From: JAWVZU01 sp033722075
GTDB lineage: Bacteria > Pseudomonadota > Gammaproteobacteria > Xanthomonadales > SZUA-38
Assembly: GCA_033722075.1 (NCBI GenBank)
Contig: JAWVZU010000063.1
Coordinates: 1 to 15,244 of the forward strand
Reading direction: 5' to 3'
DNA length: 15,244 bases
Part shown: positions 7,359-13,671 of the stretch, one piece after another
Layout of the letters: every line of letters begins with the position of its first letter
Numbering within the stretch: position 1 is the stretch's first letter
Notes under the pieces: generated by a model
The model's input: the letters and a program-made list of their open reading frames with translations, nothing else
What the model was told of the DNA's origin: nothing
Databases searched by the model: none
Program-made: the position numbers and the translations under genes

Positions 7359-8282
7359 TCAGCGGTTCCAGCGGGCCGGATCCTCTTTCGGCCCGCCGAG
7401 GTAATGCCCGAGCAGGTGTTCGGAGAAGCAACCCACGACAAACCCGTAGGTGAGCGCACCGTTGACGATCAGGGACCAGGTCCCGGGGCCGAACCCGGAC
7501 CAGCCTGTGGTGTAGGCGGTCATCGCAATCCCGGCGGCAAGGAGCACCGGGGCCAACAGCACGCAGTGGACCCGCCGCACGCGCCAGGCATTGACGGCGC
7601 ACAGACCACCCACGAACAACAGAGCCAGCGCGGGAATGCCGTTACCGATCAGCGGTCCGCCGAAATTCCCCGCGAGCTGAAGCGCAAGAAAGGGAACCCC
7701 GTAAAGTAGAAGCATCCGCGCCGGGTTGCCGACCCAGTCCGCCTTTTCCTGCGCCGTGCCGGTCAGCGTCCCGTGTTCCCAACGATCGACGGAATCGATG
7801 AATCCCGGACAGTAATGTTCGCGCGCCTCACTGCCCGACACCCGACCGAACAGGTCGGGAATGGCTCGCATTTCGCAGCCCGGCGTGCCCAGCACGGACG
7901 ACAGAACAAACGAGATCCCCAGGTGACCGTAGACATAGGTCAGCCAGGCGTTCAGCAGCCACCAAAGCGGCGTGCCCAGCAATTCACCGGTCCCTATCCA
8001 GCTGCCACCGGCGGCTGCCAGCATCACGCCCGCGCTGATCCAGCGCGGCCAGGTGCCGAATACCACGCCAAAGCCGATATTGACCACGTAGGGCACCAGC
8101 AGCAGCGCGAACGCCGCCAGGGCCCAGTAGCCGGGAAGACGTAAGTCGACAGGTTCGCCATGGACCAGGACTTGCCAGACCAGCGAGAGGCAGAGAATGC
8201 CAAACAGCAGCCGTACCAGCCGGCCGATGGGTCCCGGCTTGACCAGGGTTCCGGGCTCGTCGAAGTGGAAAGTCTCGTTCAT
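7359..8282 (-). CDS. Polytopic membrane protein with Cys/His motifs, MerR-linked, function unknown
   Basis: A 307-residue integral membrane protein that I cannot place in a characterised family. Hydrophobic segments near residues 22-41, 52-73, 82-98, 105-132, 190-206, 215-234, 238-258 and 268-290 suggest seven or eight helices. Candidate metal-binding residues cluster in a polar stretch between helices: GCEMRAIPDLFG at 135-146 (Cys136) and REHYCPGF at 154-161 (His156, Cys158). More lie at or in helices: Cys31, Cys228, His239-Cys240, Cys285, His289 and His293. No P-type ATPase, CDF, MerT-like or efflux-pump motif is seen. Its ATG overlaps the stop of the upstream ten-cysteine protein gene as ATGA, so the two are translationally coupled and share the MerR-type promoter at 8505-8535. 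A role in metal transport, sequestration or sensing is inferred from this context only. Confidence 0.85.
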   Translation of the reverse strand: MNETFHFDEPGTLVKPGPIGRLVRLLFGILCLSLVWQVLVHGEPVDLRLPGYWALAAFALLLVPYVVNIGFGVVFGTWPRWISAGVMLAAAGGSWIGTGELLGTPLWWLLNAWLTYVYGHLGISFVLSSVLGTPGCEMRAIPDLFGRVSGSEAREHYCPGFIDSVDRWEHGTLTGTAQEKADWVGNPARMLLLYGVPFLALQLAGNFGGPLIGNGIPALALLFVGGLCAVNAWRVRRVHCVLLAPVLLAAGIAMTAYTTGWSGFGPGTWSLIVNGALTYGFVVGCFSEHLLGHYLGGPKEDPARWNR

Positions 8283-8497
8283 TTCGGGTCACGTCCACAC
8301 AGCCCCGCCTGGACCGGTGGACAGGGCCGGTTGCCGTAGGAGCAGAATACGCAGCAGTCACCGGACTTGGGCTGGATCGTCTCACCGCAGGAATCGCACT
8401 CCAGGAAGAAGACGCAGGCGTCGTCCGGCATGCGATGGAAGGACTCTTCCCGGCAGACCGGGCACATCAGTCGCGCCGTGTCGATGATTTCAACCAT
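8279..8497 (-). CDS. Ten-cysteine GDCCxxC small protein, putative metal-binding
   Basis: A 72-residue soluble protein with ten cysteines: CPVC at residues 12-15, Cys28, CDSC at 34-37, GDCCVFC at 47-52, Cys59 and Cys67. The GDCCVFCSYG...CPP signature matches small uncharacterised proteins I recall from MerR/mercury-resistance neighbourhoods, which typically begin a few residues before the first CPxC. That spacing supports the ATG at 8497 over the GTG at 8524 or ATG at 8509, both of which would lie in or upstream of the -10 element. The first two CxxC pairs look like a zinc-ribbon or rubredoxin-like knuckle. The start falls almost at the predicted transcription start, so the mRNA may be leaderless. 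The gene is the first of a two-gene operon with the membrane protein, through an ATGA overlap. Metal binding is inferred from composition and the adjacent regulator. Confidence 0.85.
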   Translation of the reverse strand: MVEIIDTARLMCPVCREESFHRMPDDACVFFLECDSCGETIQPKSGDCCVFCSYGNRPCPPVQAGLCGRDPK

Positions 8498-8504
8498 GGG
8501 CGCT

Positions 8505-8535
8505 ATCATAAAACCTGTAGTCACTACGGATTCAA
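8505..8535 (-). promoter_or_regulatory. MerR-type promoter/operator with 19-bp spacer
   Basis: On the minus strand TTGAAT (8535-8530) and TATGAT (8510-8505) are separated by exactly 19 bp, the over-long spacer typical of promoters activated by MerR-family DNA distortion. Inside the spacer is the imperfect dyad CCTGTAG-TCA-CTACGGA (plus strand), with a perfect GTAG/CTAC core, similar in layout to mer operators. It reads into the ten-cysteine gene. TATCAT at 8504-8509 on the plus strand could be the -10 for the divergent merR-like gene, which would allow autoregulation from the same operator. Confidence 0.8.
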
Positions 8536-8538
8536 GTC

Positions 8539-8943
8539 ATGGCGCTCAGTATCGGCAGGCTCTCGGAGCGGGCACGGGTCAAGATCGAGACCATTCGCTA
8601 TTACGAAAAGGAAGGCCTGATGCCCGACCCGCCCCGAAGCCTCGGCGGCCACCGGCAATATCTGCCCGACCACGTCGAGCGACTGGCCTTCATCCGGCGT
8701 TCGCGTGAGCTGGGCTTTTCACTGGACGAAGTGCGACAGCTGCTCGTCCTGTATGACGGTAGAGGCCGATGCGATGAGGTGCGGCGGCTCGCAGAGCACC
8801 ATCTCGACGACGTGCGCGGGAAGATCCGGGACCTCAGGCGGCTGGAGCGCTCGCTGTCGGGTCTGATTGGCCGCTGTCGGGACACACCGGATGATGAATG
8901 CCCGGTGATCGACGCCTTGCGGCTGGGGACCGATCCCCACTGA
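8539..8943 (+). CDS. MerR-family heavy-metal-responsive regulator
   Basis: A 134-residue one-component metal sensor. Residues 1-40 are the MerR winged helix (IGRLSERARVKIETIRYYEKEGL). The dimerisation helix runs about 80-110, and a metal-binding loop follows. Cysteines sit at 78, 113 and 121, aligning with Cys82/117/126 of mercury MerR, Cys78/113/122 of PbrR691 and Cys77/112/119 of CadR. Cys78 is the mark of sensors for divalent ions (Hg, Pb, Cd, Zn); monovalent sensors such as CueR have Ser there. The eight-residue step between Cys113 and Cys121 is shorter than in MerR. There is a weak CGGA site eight bases before the ATG. It diverges from the ten-cysteine/membrane-protein operon over 41 bases and surely controls it. 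The exact metal cannot be fixed from sequence, so no gene symbol is given. Confidence 0.92.
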   Translation: MALSIGRLSERARVKIETIRYYEKEGLMPDPPRSLGGHRQYLPDHVERLAFIRRSRELGFSLDEVRQLLVLYDGRGRCDEVRRLAEHHLDDVRGKIRDLRRLERSLSGLIGRCRDTPDDECPVIDALRLGTDPH

Positions 8944-8946
8944 CGC

Positions 8947-9885
8947 TCAGCGCTCGACCGGCTTGCCACGGCACTCGCCGGGCTCGGCCTTCCACAGGAC
9001 CGGCTTCCAGAACGGGGTGTCCGGTTCCTGGAGGTTTCGGGGCACCAGCAGCCGGGCGCCCAACTGGTAGACCATCCCAGGCTCGACCTGCAGGGTCAGG
9101 TCGCCGGTCCCGCGACGCTCTTCGAAGCGCTGCATCTGCGTGGCCACCTCGTGGTCCGGGATTTCCTCGCTGAGCGTAAACGTGTATTCACCGGGAACCA
9201 GGAAATGGGTCGAGCGCAATGCCGCCCCACTGCGGTCCCCGTTGATGGCCTGGAATTCGGCCCGGTAGATGTCCAGGTCCCGGGGCGGAGAGCCCTGCAC
9301 GGAAACGGTGGCACAGCCCGACGGGTCGGACTGCGCTGCAGCTGAAGCGGCGGCCTCCGCCGGAGTGAACTCAAGACGATAGCCCGGCAGTTCCAGGGCG
9401 CGGAATTCTCCCCTGAGCACCACGGGTTTTCCGGACCGGACGACTTCCGCATGCACCGCCGTGCCATCCTCCAGGCTCGCCACCAGTTCCGAAAAGCGGG
9501 TGAAGGCCGCCGAGCGACCATCTCTCTCCCCCAGCCCGTACAGGGCGGTCCCATTGAAGGCGCGAAGCCGATCGCCGCTGCGAATCCCCACGCGGGCCGC
9601 ATTGCTGCCCGGTGTCACCGCAAGCACCATGGGCCCGGCCTCGGCGACGCCCGGATCAAAGCGGGGATTCAGCACCACTCCGAAGGAGCCGACCCGTTGC
9701 GGCTCGGCCGTCACGGTGAAATCCCATGCCGCTCCCTCTGCCGTCGCATTGGCCGGATCGCTGGCGACATCGATCAGCACTGCCCGCAACGCCTCGGCAA
9801 TTCGCTCCTGGCGAGTCGTATCGGCCTCGGCCATACCAACCGACAGGCCGGCAAGCAGCAGCCAACCCAAGCAGCGTTCTTTCAT
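8947..9885 (-). CDS. Exported PDZ-domain protein of the sigma operon
   Basis: A 312-residue periplasmic protein. The ATG at 9885 gives a Sec signal peptide (MKERCLGWLLLAGLSVGMAEA), with cleavage probably after residue 19-21; the upstream in-frame extension has no signal and lies in the preceding gene. A PDZ-like domain occupies about residues 66-160: VGSFGVVL, then PMVLAVTPGSNAARVGIRSGDRLRAFNG (85-112), the typical PxSPAxxAGLxxGDxI pattern. No Ser-His-Asp protease or zinc site is seen. The C-terminal half (about 190-300) has a beta-rich look with VPGEYTFTLSE (230-240), as in proteins that describe bound ligands or carbohydrate-like folds, but I do not recognise it. Its ATG overlaps the stop of the putative anti-sigma gene (ATGA), so it is the third gene of the operon. 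A role in envelope stress sensing is inferred from context. It converges with the merR-like gene with a three-base gap. Confidence 0.82.
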   Translation of the reverse strand: MKERCLGWLLLAGLSVGMAEADTTRQERIAEALRAVLIDVASDPANATAEGAAWDFTVTAEPQRVGSFGVVLNPRFDPGVAEAGPMVLAVTPGSNAARVGIRSGDRLRAFNGTALYGLGERDGRSAAFTRFSELVASLEDGTAVHAEVVRSGKPVVLRGEFRALELPGYRLEFTPAEAAASAAAQSDPSGCATVSVQGSPPRDLDIYRAEFQAINGDRSGAALRSTHFLVPGEYTFTLSEEIPDHEVATQMQRFEERRGTGDLTLQVEPGMVYQLGARLLVPRNLQEPDTPFWKPVLWKAEPGECRGKPVER

Positions 9886-10367
9886 ATGGCTTGCGCCCCA
9901 TCGCCGTGGATGGCATACGTTGCCAGCAGGCGTCCGAGCAGCTCGACCCGCCGCTCCCACAGGGCGGTGATTTCCGCATCGGGACGATCTTCCGCATAGG
10001 CCAATGCCAGGGCCTGGTCCAGGTTCAGGATCGCCGCGCGCGTTTCTCCCAGCTCAATCCGTGCGGCAGGGCTCAGTCCGCTTCCGGCGATCGTGTAGTT
10101 GATGGCGCGCTCTTCCAGCAACTGACCCCGCGCCTGCAGCTCGGCCAGCCGGTCCGTCGCCGGGACGTCCGCGCCGCGAAACACCAGCGCGAGGCTGATC
10201 ACGATGACTGCGAAGAGGCCTCCGCCGACGCCGAGACGCCGCCTGCGCAACCGCCGGGTTGCGTGATGGGTCTCGAGGATGCGTGACCAGAGGTGATCCG
10301 GAAGATCCTCGCTGGGCAAGCGGGCAAGGACGTTTTCGAGGTTTGATGTCTGGCTTCGAGCAGTCAT
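9882..10367 (-). CDS. Putative anti-sigma factor, single-pass membrane protein
   Basis: A 161-residue protein encoded directly after the ECF sigma gene, with an ATGA start/stop overlap. The cytoplasmic part is about residues 1-44 and includes LENVLARLPSEDLPDHLWSRI, then a run of arginines (38-44). One membrane helix follows at about 46-64 (GVGGGLFAVIVISLALVF), and a periplasmic part of about 95 residues is rich in helical LAELQARGQLLEERA and ALWERRVELLGRLLATY segments. The topology and gene order fit a sigma-specific anti-sigma factor, although the protein has no cysteine and so lacks the zinc HxxxCxxC anti-sigma motif. Frame 10368-10694 upstream is not part of the gene; it is a shadow of the sigma gene. 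The call rests mainly on operon position and topology. Confidence 0.78.
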   Translation of the reverse strand: MTARSQTSNLENVLARLPSEDLPDHLWSRILETHHATRRLRRRRLGVGGGLFAVIVISLALVFRGADVPATDRLAELQARGQLLEERAINYTIAGSGLSPAARIELGETRAAILNLDQALALAYAEDRPDAEITALWERRVELLGRLLATYAIHGDGAQAI

Positions 10368-10915
10368 GTCTGCAGGTCGCTCTCCAGCTGTTTGCGGGCT
10401 CGAAAAAGGACCGACTTGGAAAAACTCTCGGTCTGTCCGAAAAGTGCGCCGATTTCCTTGTGCGTCATCCCTTCCATGTCGTGCAGGATCAGTACCGTTC
10501 GGGCCTGTACCGGCAGGCGACCCAGCAGGGTCACCAGGTCGTGCTCCGCCGCACCGCGGTCGTCGCTGGATCCGGGTTCCGGCATGGACCAGTCCCCATC
10601 GGCGTCGGTGAGGGCATCGAGGGATCGCCACCACTTGCGGCGAGCCAGCACGTTGATGGTCGTATTGGCCGTGATCTGCCGGATCCAGGACCACAGGGAC
10701 GCCTCGCCCCGGTAGGTTCGAATCTTCTGCATGACCTTGATGAACGCATCATGGACCACATCCTCGGCAACGGCGCGGTTGCCCGAAATCCGCAGGGCCA
10801 GGTTGAAACAACGCTTGGCATAGGCCGCATAGATCTCGGCAAATGCCTCGGTTTCCCCACGCCTGGCGCGGCGAATCGTCTGCTCGTCGATCGTTGTGAT
10901 GCTGCCCTGCCCCAA
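10364..10915 (-). CDS. ECF-type RNA polymerase sigma factor
   Basis: A 183-residue sigma-70 family group 4 factor. Region 2 covers about residues 24-95 (FAEIYAAYAKRCFNLALRI, then AEDVVHDAFIKVMQKI at 50-65 and WSWIRQITANTTINVLARRK at 75-94). Region 4 covers about 127-178 (LLGRLPVQARTVLILHDMEGMTHKEIGALFG, with helix-turn-helix SKSVLFRARKQLE). The start is a TTG at 10915, since an in-frame TGA lies two codons upstream and no ATG or GTG precedes region 2; the ribosome binding site is weak. It lies 84 bases downstream of hutI on the same strand, with no clear terminator between, and is coupled to the anti-sigma gene by an ATGA overlap. The family call is firm; the signal and regulon are unknown. 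Confidence 0.9.
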   Translation of the reverse strand: MGQGSITTIDEQTIRRARRGETEAFAEIYAAYAKRCFNLALRISGNRAVAEDVVHDAFIKVMQKIRTYRGEASLWSWIRQITANTTINVLARRKWWRSLDALTDADGDWSMPEPGSSDDRGAAEHDLVTLLGRLPVQARTVLILHDMEGMTHKEIGALFGQTESFSKSVLFRARKQLESDLQT

Positions 10916-10999
10916 GCTTCAATCCGTGCCAGCCTCACAACGCCGTTTCCTAGAGGAGACTCGCGGTGGCGGAAAAGCGTTGCGAATGTTCGGTAGATA

Positions 11000-12235
11000 T
11001 CAGTAGACGATTTCTCCGGCCCGGTAGAGGCGGCGGCAGCGGCGGCCACCCACCCAATACGCCAGGGCCGCCGGGTGCTGGATCTCCCACAGGGCCAGGT
11101 CGGCCAGTTTGCCGACCTCCAGCGAGCCCACCTCGTCATCCAGGCCCAGGGCCCGGGCCGCGTTCACGGTGACCCCGCGAAGGGCTTCCGCGGGATTCAT
11201 CCCGAACAATGTGCAGGCCATGTTCATGGCCGTGATGATGGACGACAGCGGCGAGGTCCCCGGGTTGCAGTCGGTGGCGACCGCCATGGGCACGCCGTAA
11301 TCCCGGAAGAGATCGACCGGTGGTCTTCTCGTTTCGCGCAAGGAATAGAAAGCCCCGGGCAGAAGAACGGCCACGGTGCCCGCCTCGGCCATGGCGCTGA
11401 CCCCGTCCTCGGTGGTGTACTCGAGGTGCTCCGCCGAACGCGCGGCCCATTCGGCGGCCAGTTCCGCTCCGCCGCCGTCACTCAGCTGGTCGGCGTGGAG
11501 CTTGATCGACAGATCGTGCTCTCCGGCGGCCTCGAAAACCTCCGCGACCTGCGCTCGGTTGAAGGCGATCGGCTCGCAATAGGCATCGACCATGTCCACC
11601 AGGCCTTCGTCGACCGCCGCGGGAAGCATCTCGCGGCAGACCAGCTTGATATAGCCGTCCGCATCGCCCTTGAACTCCGGTGGAATCGCATGGGCGCCGA
11701 GAAACGTGGTCACGATCCGCACCGGCGATCGATCATCGAGGCGCCGCGCGGCCCGCAGCATCCGCAGTTCGGATTCCGTTTCCAGGCCGTAACCCGACTT
11801 GATCTCTATGGTCGTGACGCCCTCGGAGATGAGATGCCGCAAACGCCAGGCTGCGCCTTCGATCAGGTCCGATTCGCTGGCCTCGCGGGTCGCACGCACC
11901 GTGCTTAGGATGCCTCCACCTGCGGCCGCTATTTCCTCGTAGGTGGCGCCCGACATGCGCTGTTCGAACTCGGTGGACCGATCCCCAGCGAAAATCAGGT
12001 GCGTATGACAGTCGATGAGGCCGGGGGTAAGCCATTGGCCCGAAGCGGAATGGACATCCCTGGCGCAATCATCCGGCGCTCCCGGCAGGTCCTTCATCGA
12101 ACCCAGCCAGGCGATCCGCCGATTGGCAATCGCCAGGGCACCGGACTCGATGGCACCGTAACCGTCGTCCGCCATCGTGGCCAGGTTGGCATTGATGATC
12201 AGCTGGTCCCACTTCTTGGCAGGCAGCTTGTCCAT
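11000..12235 (-). CDS. hutI: Imidazolonepropionase
   Basis: A 411-residue cytoplasmic amidohydrolase that opens 4-imidazolone-5-propanoate to N-formimidoyl-L-glutamate, the third step of histidine degradation. The HutI signature is complete: PGLIDCHTHLIFAGDR (71-86) with metal ligands His77 and His79, AAAGGGI (103-109), EIKSGYGL (144-151), TTFLGAHAIPP (176-186), KLHADQLS (245-252) with ligand His247, EHLEYT (269-274) and ATDCNPGTSPL (320-330) with ligand Asp322. Length is normal for the family. The start at 12235 is favoured by length and position; the ribosome binding site is poor (a GGGA close to the ATG). It is divergent from hutF over only 32 bases, and both act on formimidoylglutamate metabolism. 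No HutC operator is visible in that gap. Confidence 0.97.
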   Translation of the reverse strand: MDKLPAKKWDQLIINANLATMADDGYGAIESGALAIANRRIAWLGSMKDLPGAPDDCARDVHSASGQWLTPGLIDCHTHLIFAGDRSTEFEQRMSGATYEEIAAAGGGILSTVRATREASESDLIEGAAWRLRHLISEGVTTIEIKSGYGLETESELRMLRAARRLDDRSPVRIVTTFLGAHAIPPEFKGDADGYIKLVCREMLPAAVDEGLVDMVDAYCEPIAFNRAQVAEVFEAAGEHDLSIKLHADQLSDGGGAELAAEWAARSAEHLEYTTEDGVSAMAEAGTVAVLLPGAFYSLRETRRPPVDLFRDYGVPMAVATDCNPGTSPLSSIITAMNMACTLFGMNPAEALRGVTVNAARALGLDDEVGSLEVGKLADLALWEIQHPAALAYWVGGRRCRRLYRAGEIVY

Positions 12236-12267
12236 GGTCCCGTTTTGGTTGATCCTCAGGCGCTGGC

Positions 12268-13656
12268 ATGGAAGGGGTTCACAGAGTAATGCATCGCGCC
12301 GACTCCCGGCAATTTGCGTTTGATCATCTGCACGACGGCGAACGCTGGCATCACGACATCATTCTGGAAGTGGACGCGGCGGGAGACGTGCTCGCGCTGC
12401 GCCCGAGAAGTCCCGAGGAGTCCGGCATCCCGACAATCGAGGGATGGGCCGTCCCAGGCATGCCCAATTTGCACAGCCACTCGTTTCAGCGGGCCATGGC
12501 GGGATTCTCCGAGTACCGCCGGCGCAGCAAGGACAGCTTCTGGACCTGGCGGGAGCTCATGTATCGCCTTGCCGGCAGTCTGACGCCGGAACAGGTTCAG
12601 GTCATCGCGCGCCACCTTTATATCGAACTGCTCGAGGCGGGCTACACCGCCGTGTGTGAATTTCATTACCTGCACAACGATCGGGATGGCCGGACCTACG
12701 AGAATCCCGCAGAGCTGTGCGAACGCCATCTGCGGGCGGCGGAAGACACCGGAATCGGCCTGACCCTGCTGCCGGTGCTCTACCAGCGTGGCGGCTTCCG
12801 GGACCAGCCCCTGGGCGATCACCAGCGCCGATTCCACTGCGCGACCGCAGACTACCTGGACTTGCTGACTCGACTGGCTTCGACGCGATCCGGACAGGTC
12901 CAGATCGGGTCGGCCTTTCACAGTCTCCGCGCCGTGGACGAGACCGCCATGCGCGAGGTCCTGGGCGGGCTGGGGCCGGAAGCGCCGATCCACATCCATA
13001 TCGCCGAGCAGCAGACTGAGGTTGCCGACTGCCTGGCGGTCACCGGCCAACGGCCGGTCGACTGGCTGCTGGAGCGCTTCCCCGTGGACCGGGGCTGGGT
13101 CCTGATCCACGCAACCCATCTGGACGACGCCGAATGTGAGGGCATTGCCAGCACGGGCGCAGTCGCCGGGCTATGCCCGACGACGGAAGCCAATCTCGGG
13201 GACGGGCTGTTTCCGCTCGCTTCGTTCCTGAGGCACGGCGGGACCCTGGGCATCGGCTCGGATTCGCACGTTTCGGTATCGCCGATCGAGGAGCTGCGCT
13301 GGCTGGAGTACGGACAGCGCCTGACTTCGCAACGCCGGATCATCGCCTGTCGCGGTTCGCACACCCATGTCGGCGATTTCCTGTGGACCGCTGCACTGGC
13401 GGGAGGCGGTGCGGCAACGGGTCGACCGGTGGGACGCCTGGTGTCCGGGCATCGCGCCGACCTGGTGGTCCTGCGCACCAGCCCCAGGGAAATGGATCCC
13501 GCTTTCCTCTTCGACCGGATGATCTTTGCCGATCGGGGTGCTGCGGTGGACCGGGTCATGGTCGGCGGGAAATGGGTGGTGCAGGACGGCCGCCACGCGG
13601 ACCGCGAGCAGGCCCGGAGCGCTTTCGAGACCATCCTGGCGGAGCTTGCGCTCTGA
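12268..13656 (+). CDS. hutF: Formimidoylglutamate deiminase
   Basis: A 462-residue amidohydrolase that converts N-formimidoyl-L-glutamate to N-formyl-L-glutamate and ammonia, the marker enzyme of the five-step Hut pathway. Catalytic features are all present: PNLHSHSFQRAMAG (66-79) with His69 and His71, EFHYLHND (131-138), HIHIAEQ (242-248) with ligand His244 and Glu247, LIHATH (279-284) with His281, and GLCPTTEANLGDGLFP then GSDSHVS (330-336) with ligand Asp332. The spacings 244/247/281/332 equal those of Pseudomonas HutF (232/235/269/320). The ATG at 12268 is used, with AGG seven bases upstream; an in-frame ATG at 12289 (after GGAAGGGG) is an equally plausible start and fits the family N-terminus slightly better. 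It is divergent from hutI and convergent with the patatin gene, ten bases apart. Confidence 0.96.
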   Translation: MEGVHRVMHRADSRQFAFDHLHDGERWHHDIILEVDAAGDVLALRPRSPEESGIPTIEGWAVPGMPNLHSHSFQRAMAGFSEYRRRSKDSFWTWRELMYRLAGSLTPEQVQVIARHLYIELLEAGYTAVCEFHYLHNDRDGRTYENPAELCERHLRAAEDTGIGLTLLPVLYQRGGFRDQPLGDHQRRFHCATADYLDLLTRLASTRSGQVQIGSAFHSLRAVDETAMREVLGGLGPEAPIHIHIAEQQTEVADCLAVTGQRPVDWLLERFPVDRGWVLIHATHLDDAECEGIASTGAVAGLCPTTEANLGDGLFPLASFLRHGGTLGIGSDSHVSVSPIEELRWLEYGQRLTSQRRIIACRGSHTHVGDFLWTAALAGGGAATGRPVGRLVSGHRADLVVLRTSPREMDPAFLFDRMIFADRGAAVDRVMVGGKWVVQDGRHADREQARSAFETILAELAL

Positions 13657-13671
13657 CCGATTGGTCTCAGC
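13650..13671. other. Hairpin between the convergent hutF and patatin genes
   Basis: GCTCTGACC and GGTCTCAGC pair over about seven of nine positions around a GATT loop and span both stop codons. There is no U-tract, so this is at best a weak bidirectional terminator. Confidence 0.3.

Noticed and set aside
8498..8524. Upstream GTG/ATG starts for the ten-cysteine protein
   Set aside because: These codons lie in or before the -10 element of the MerR-type promoter, so they would not be transcribed from it.
10368..10694. N-terminal extension of the anti-sigma gene
   Set aside because: It lies fully inside the sigma gene in another frame; the ATGA overlap at 10364-10367 gives the natural start.
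10945..10950. GGAAAC on the minus strand as an ECF -35 for sigma autoregulation
   Set aside because: Only 30 bases before the TTG start, which would force a leaderless transcript, and no matching -10 was found.
12256..13119. 287-codon minus-strand open frame opposite hutF
   Set aside because: Antisense of a gene with complete catalytic motifs.
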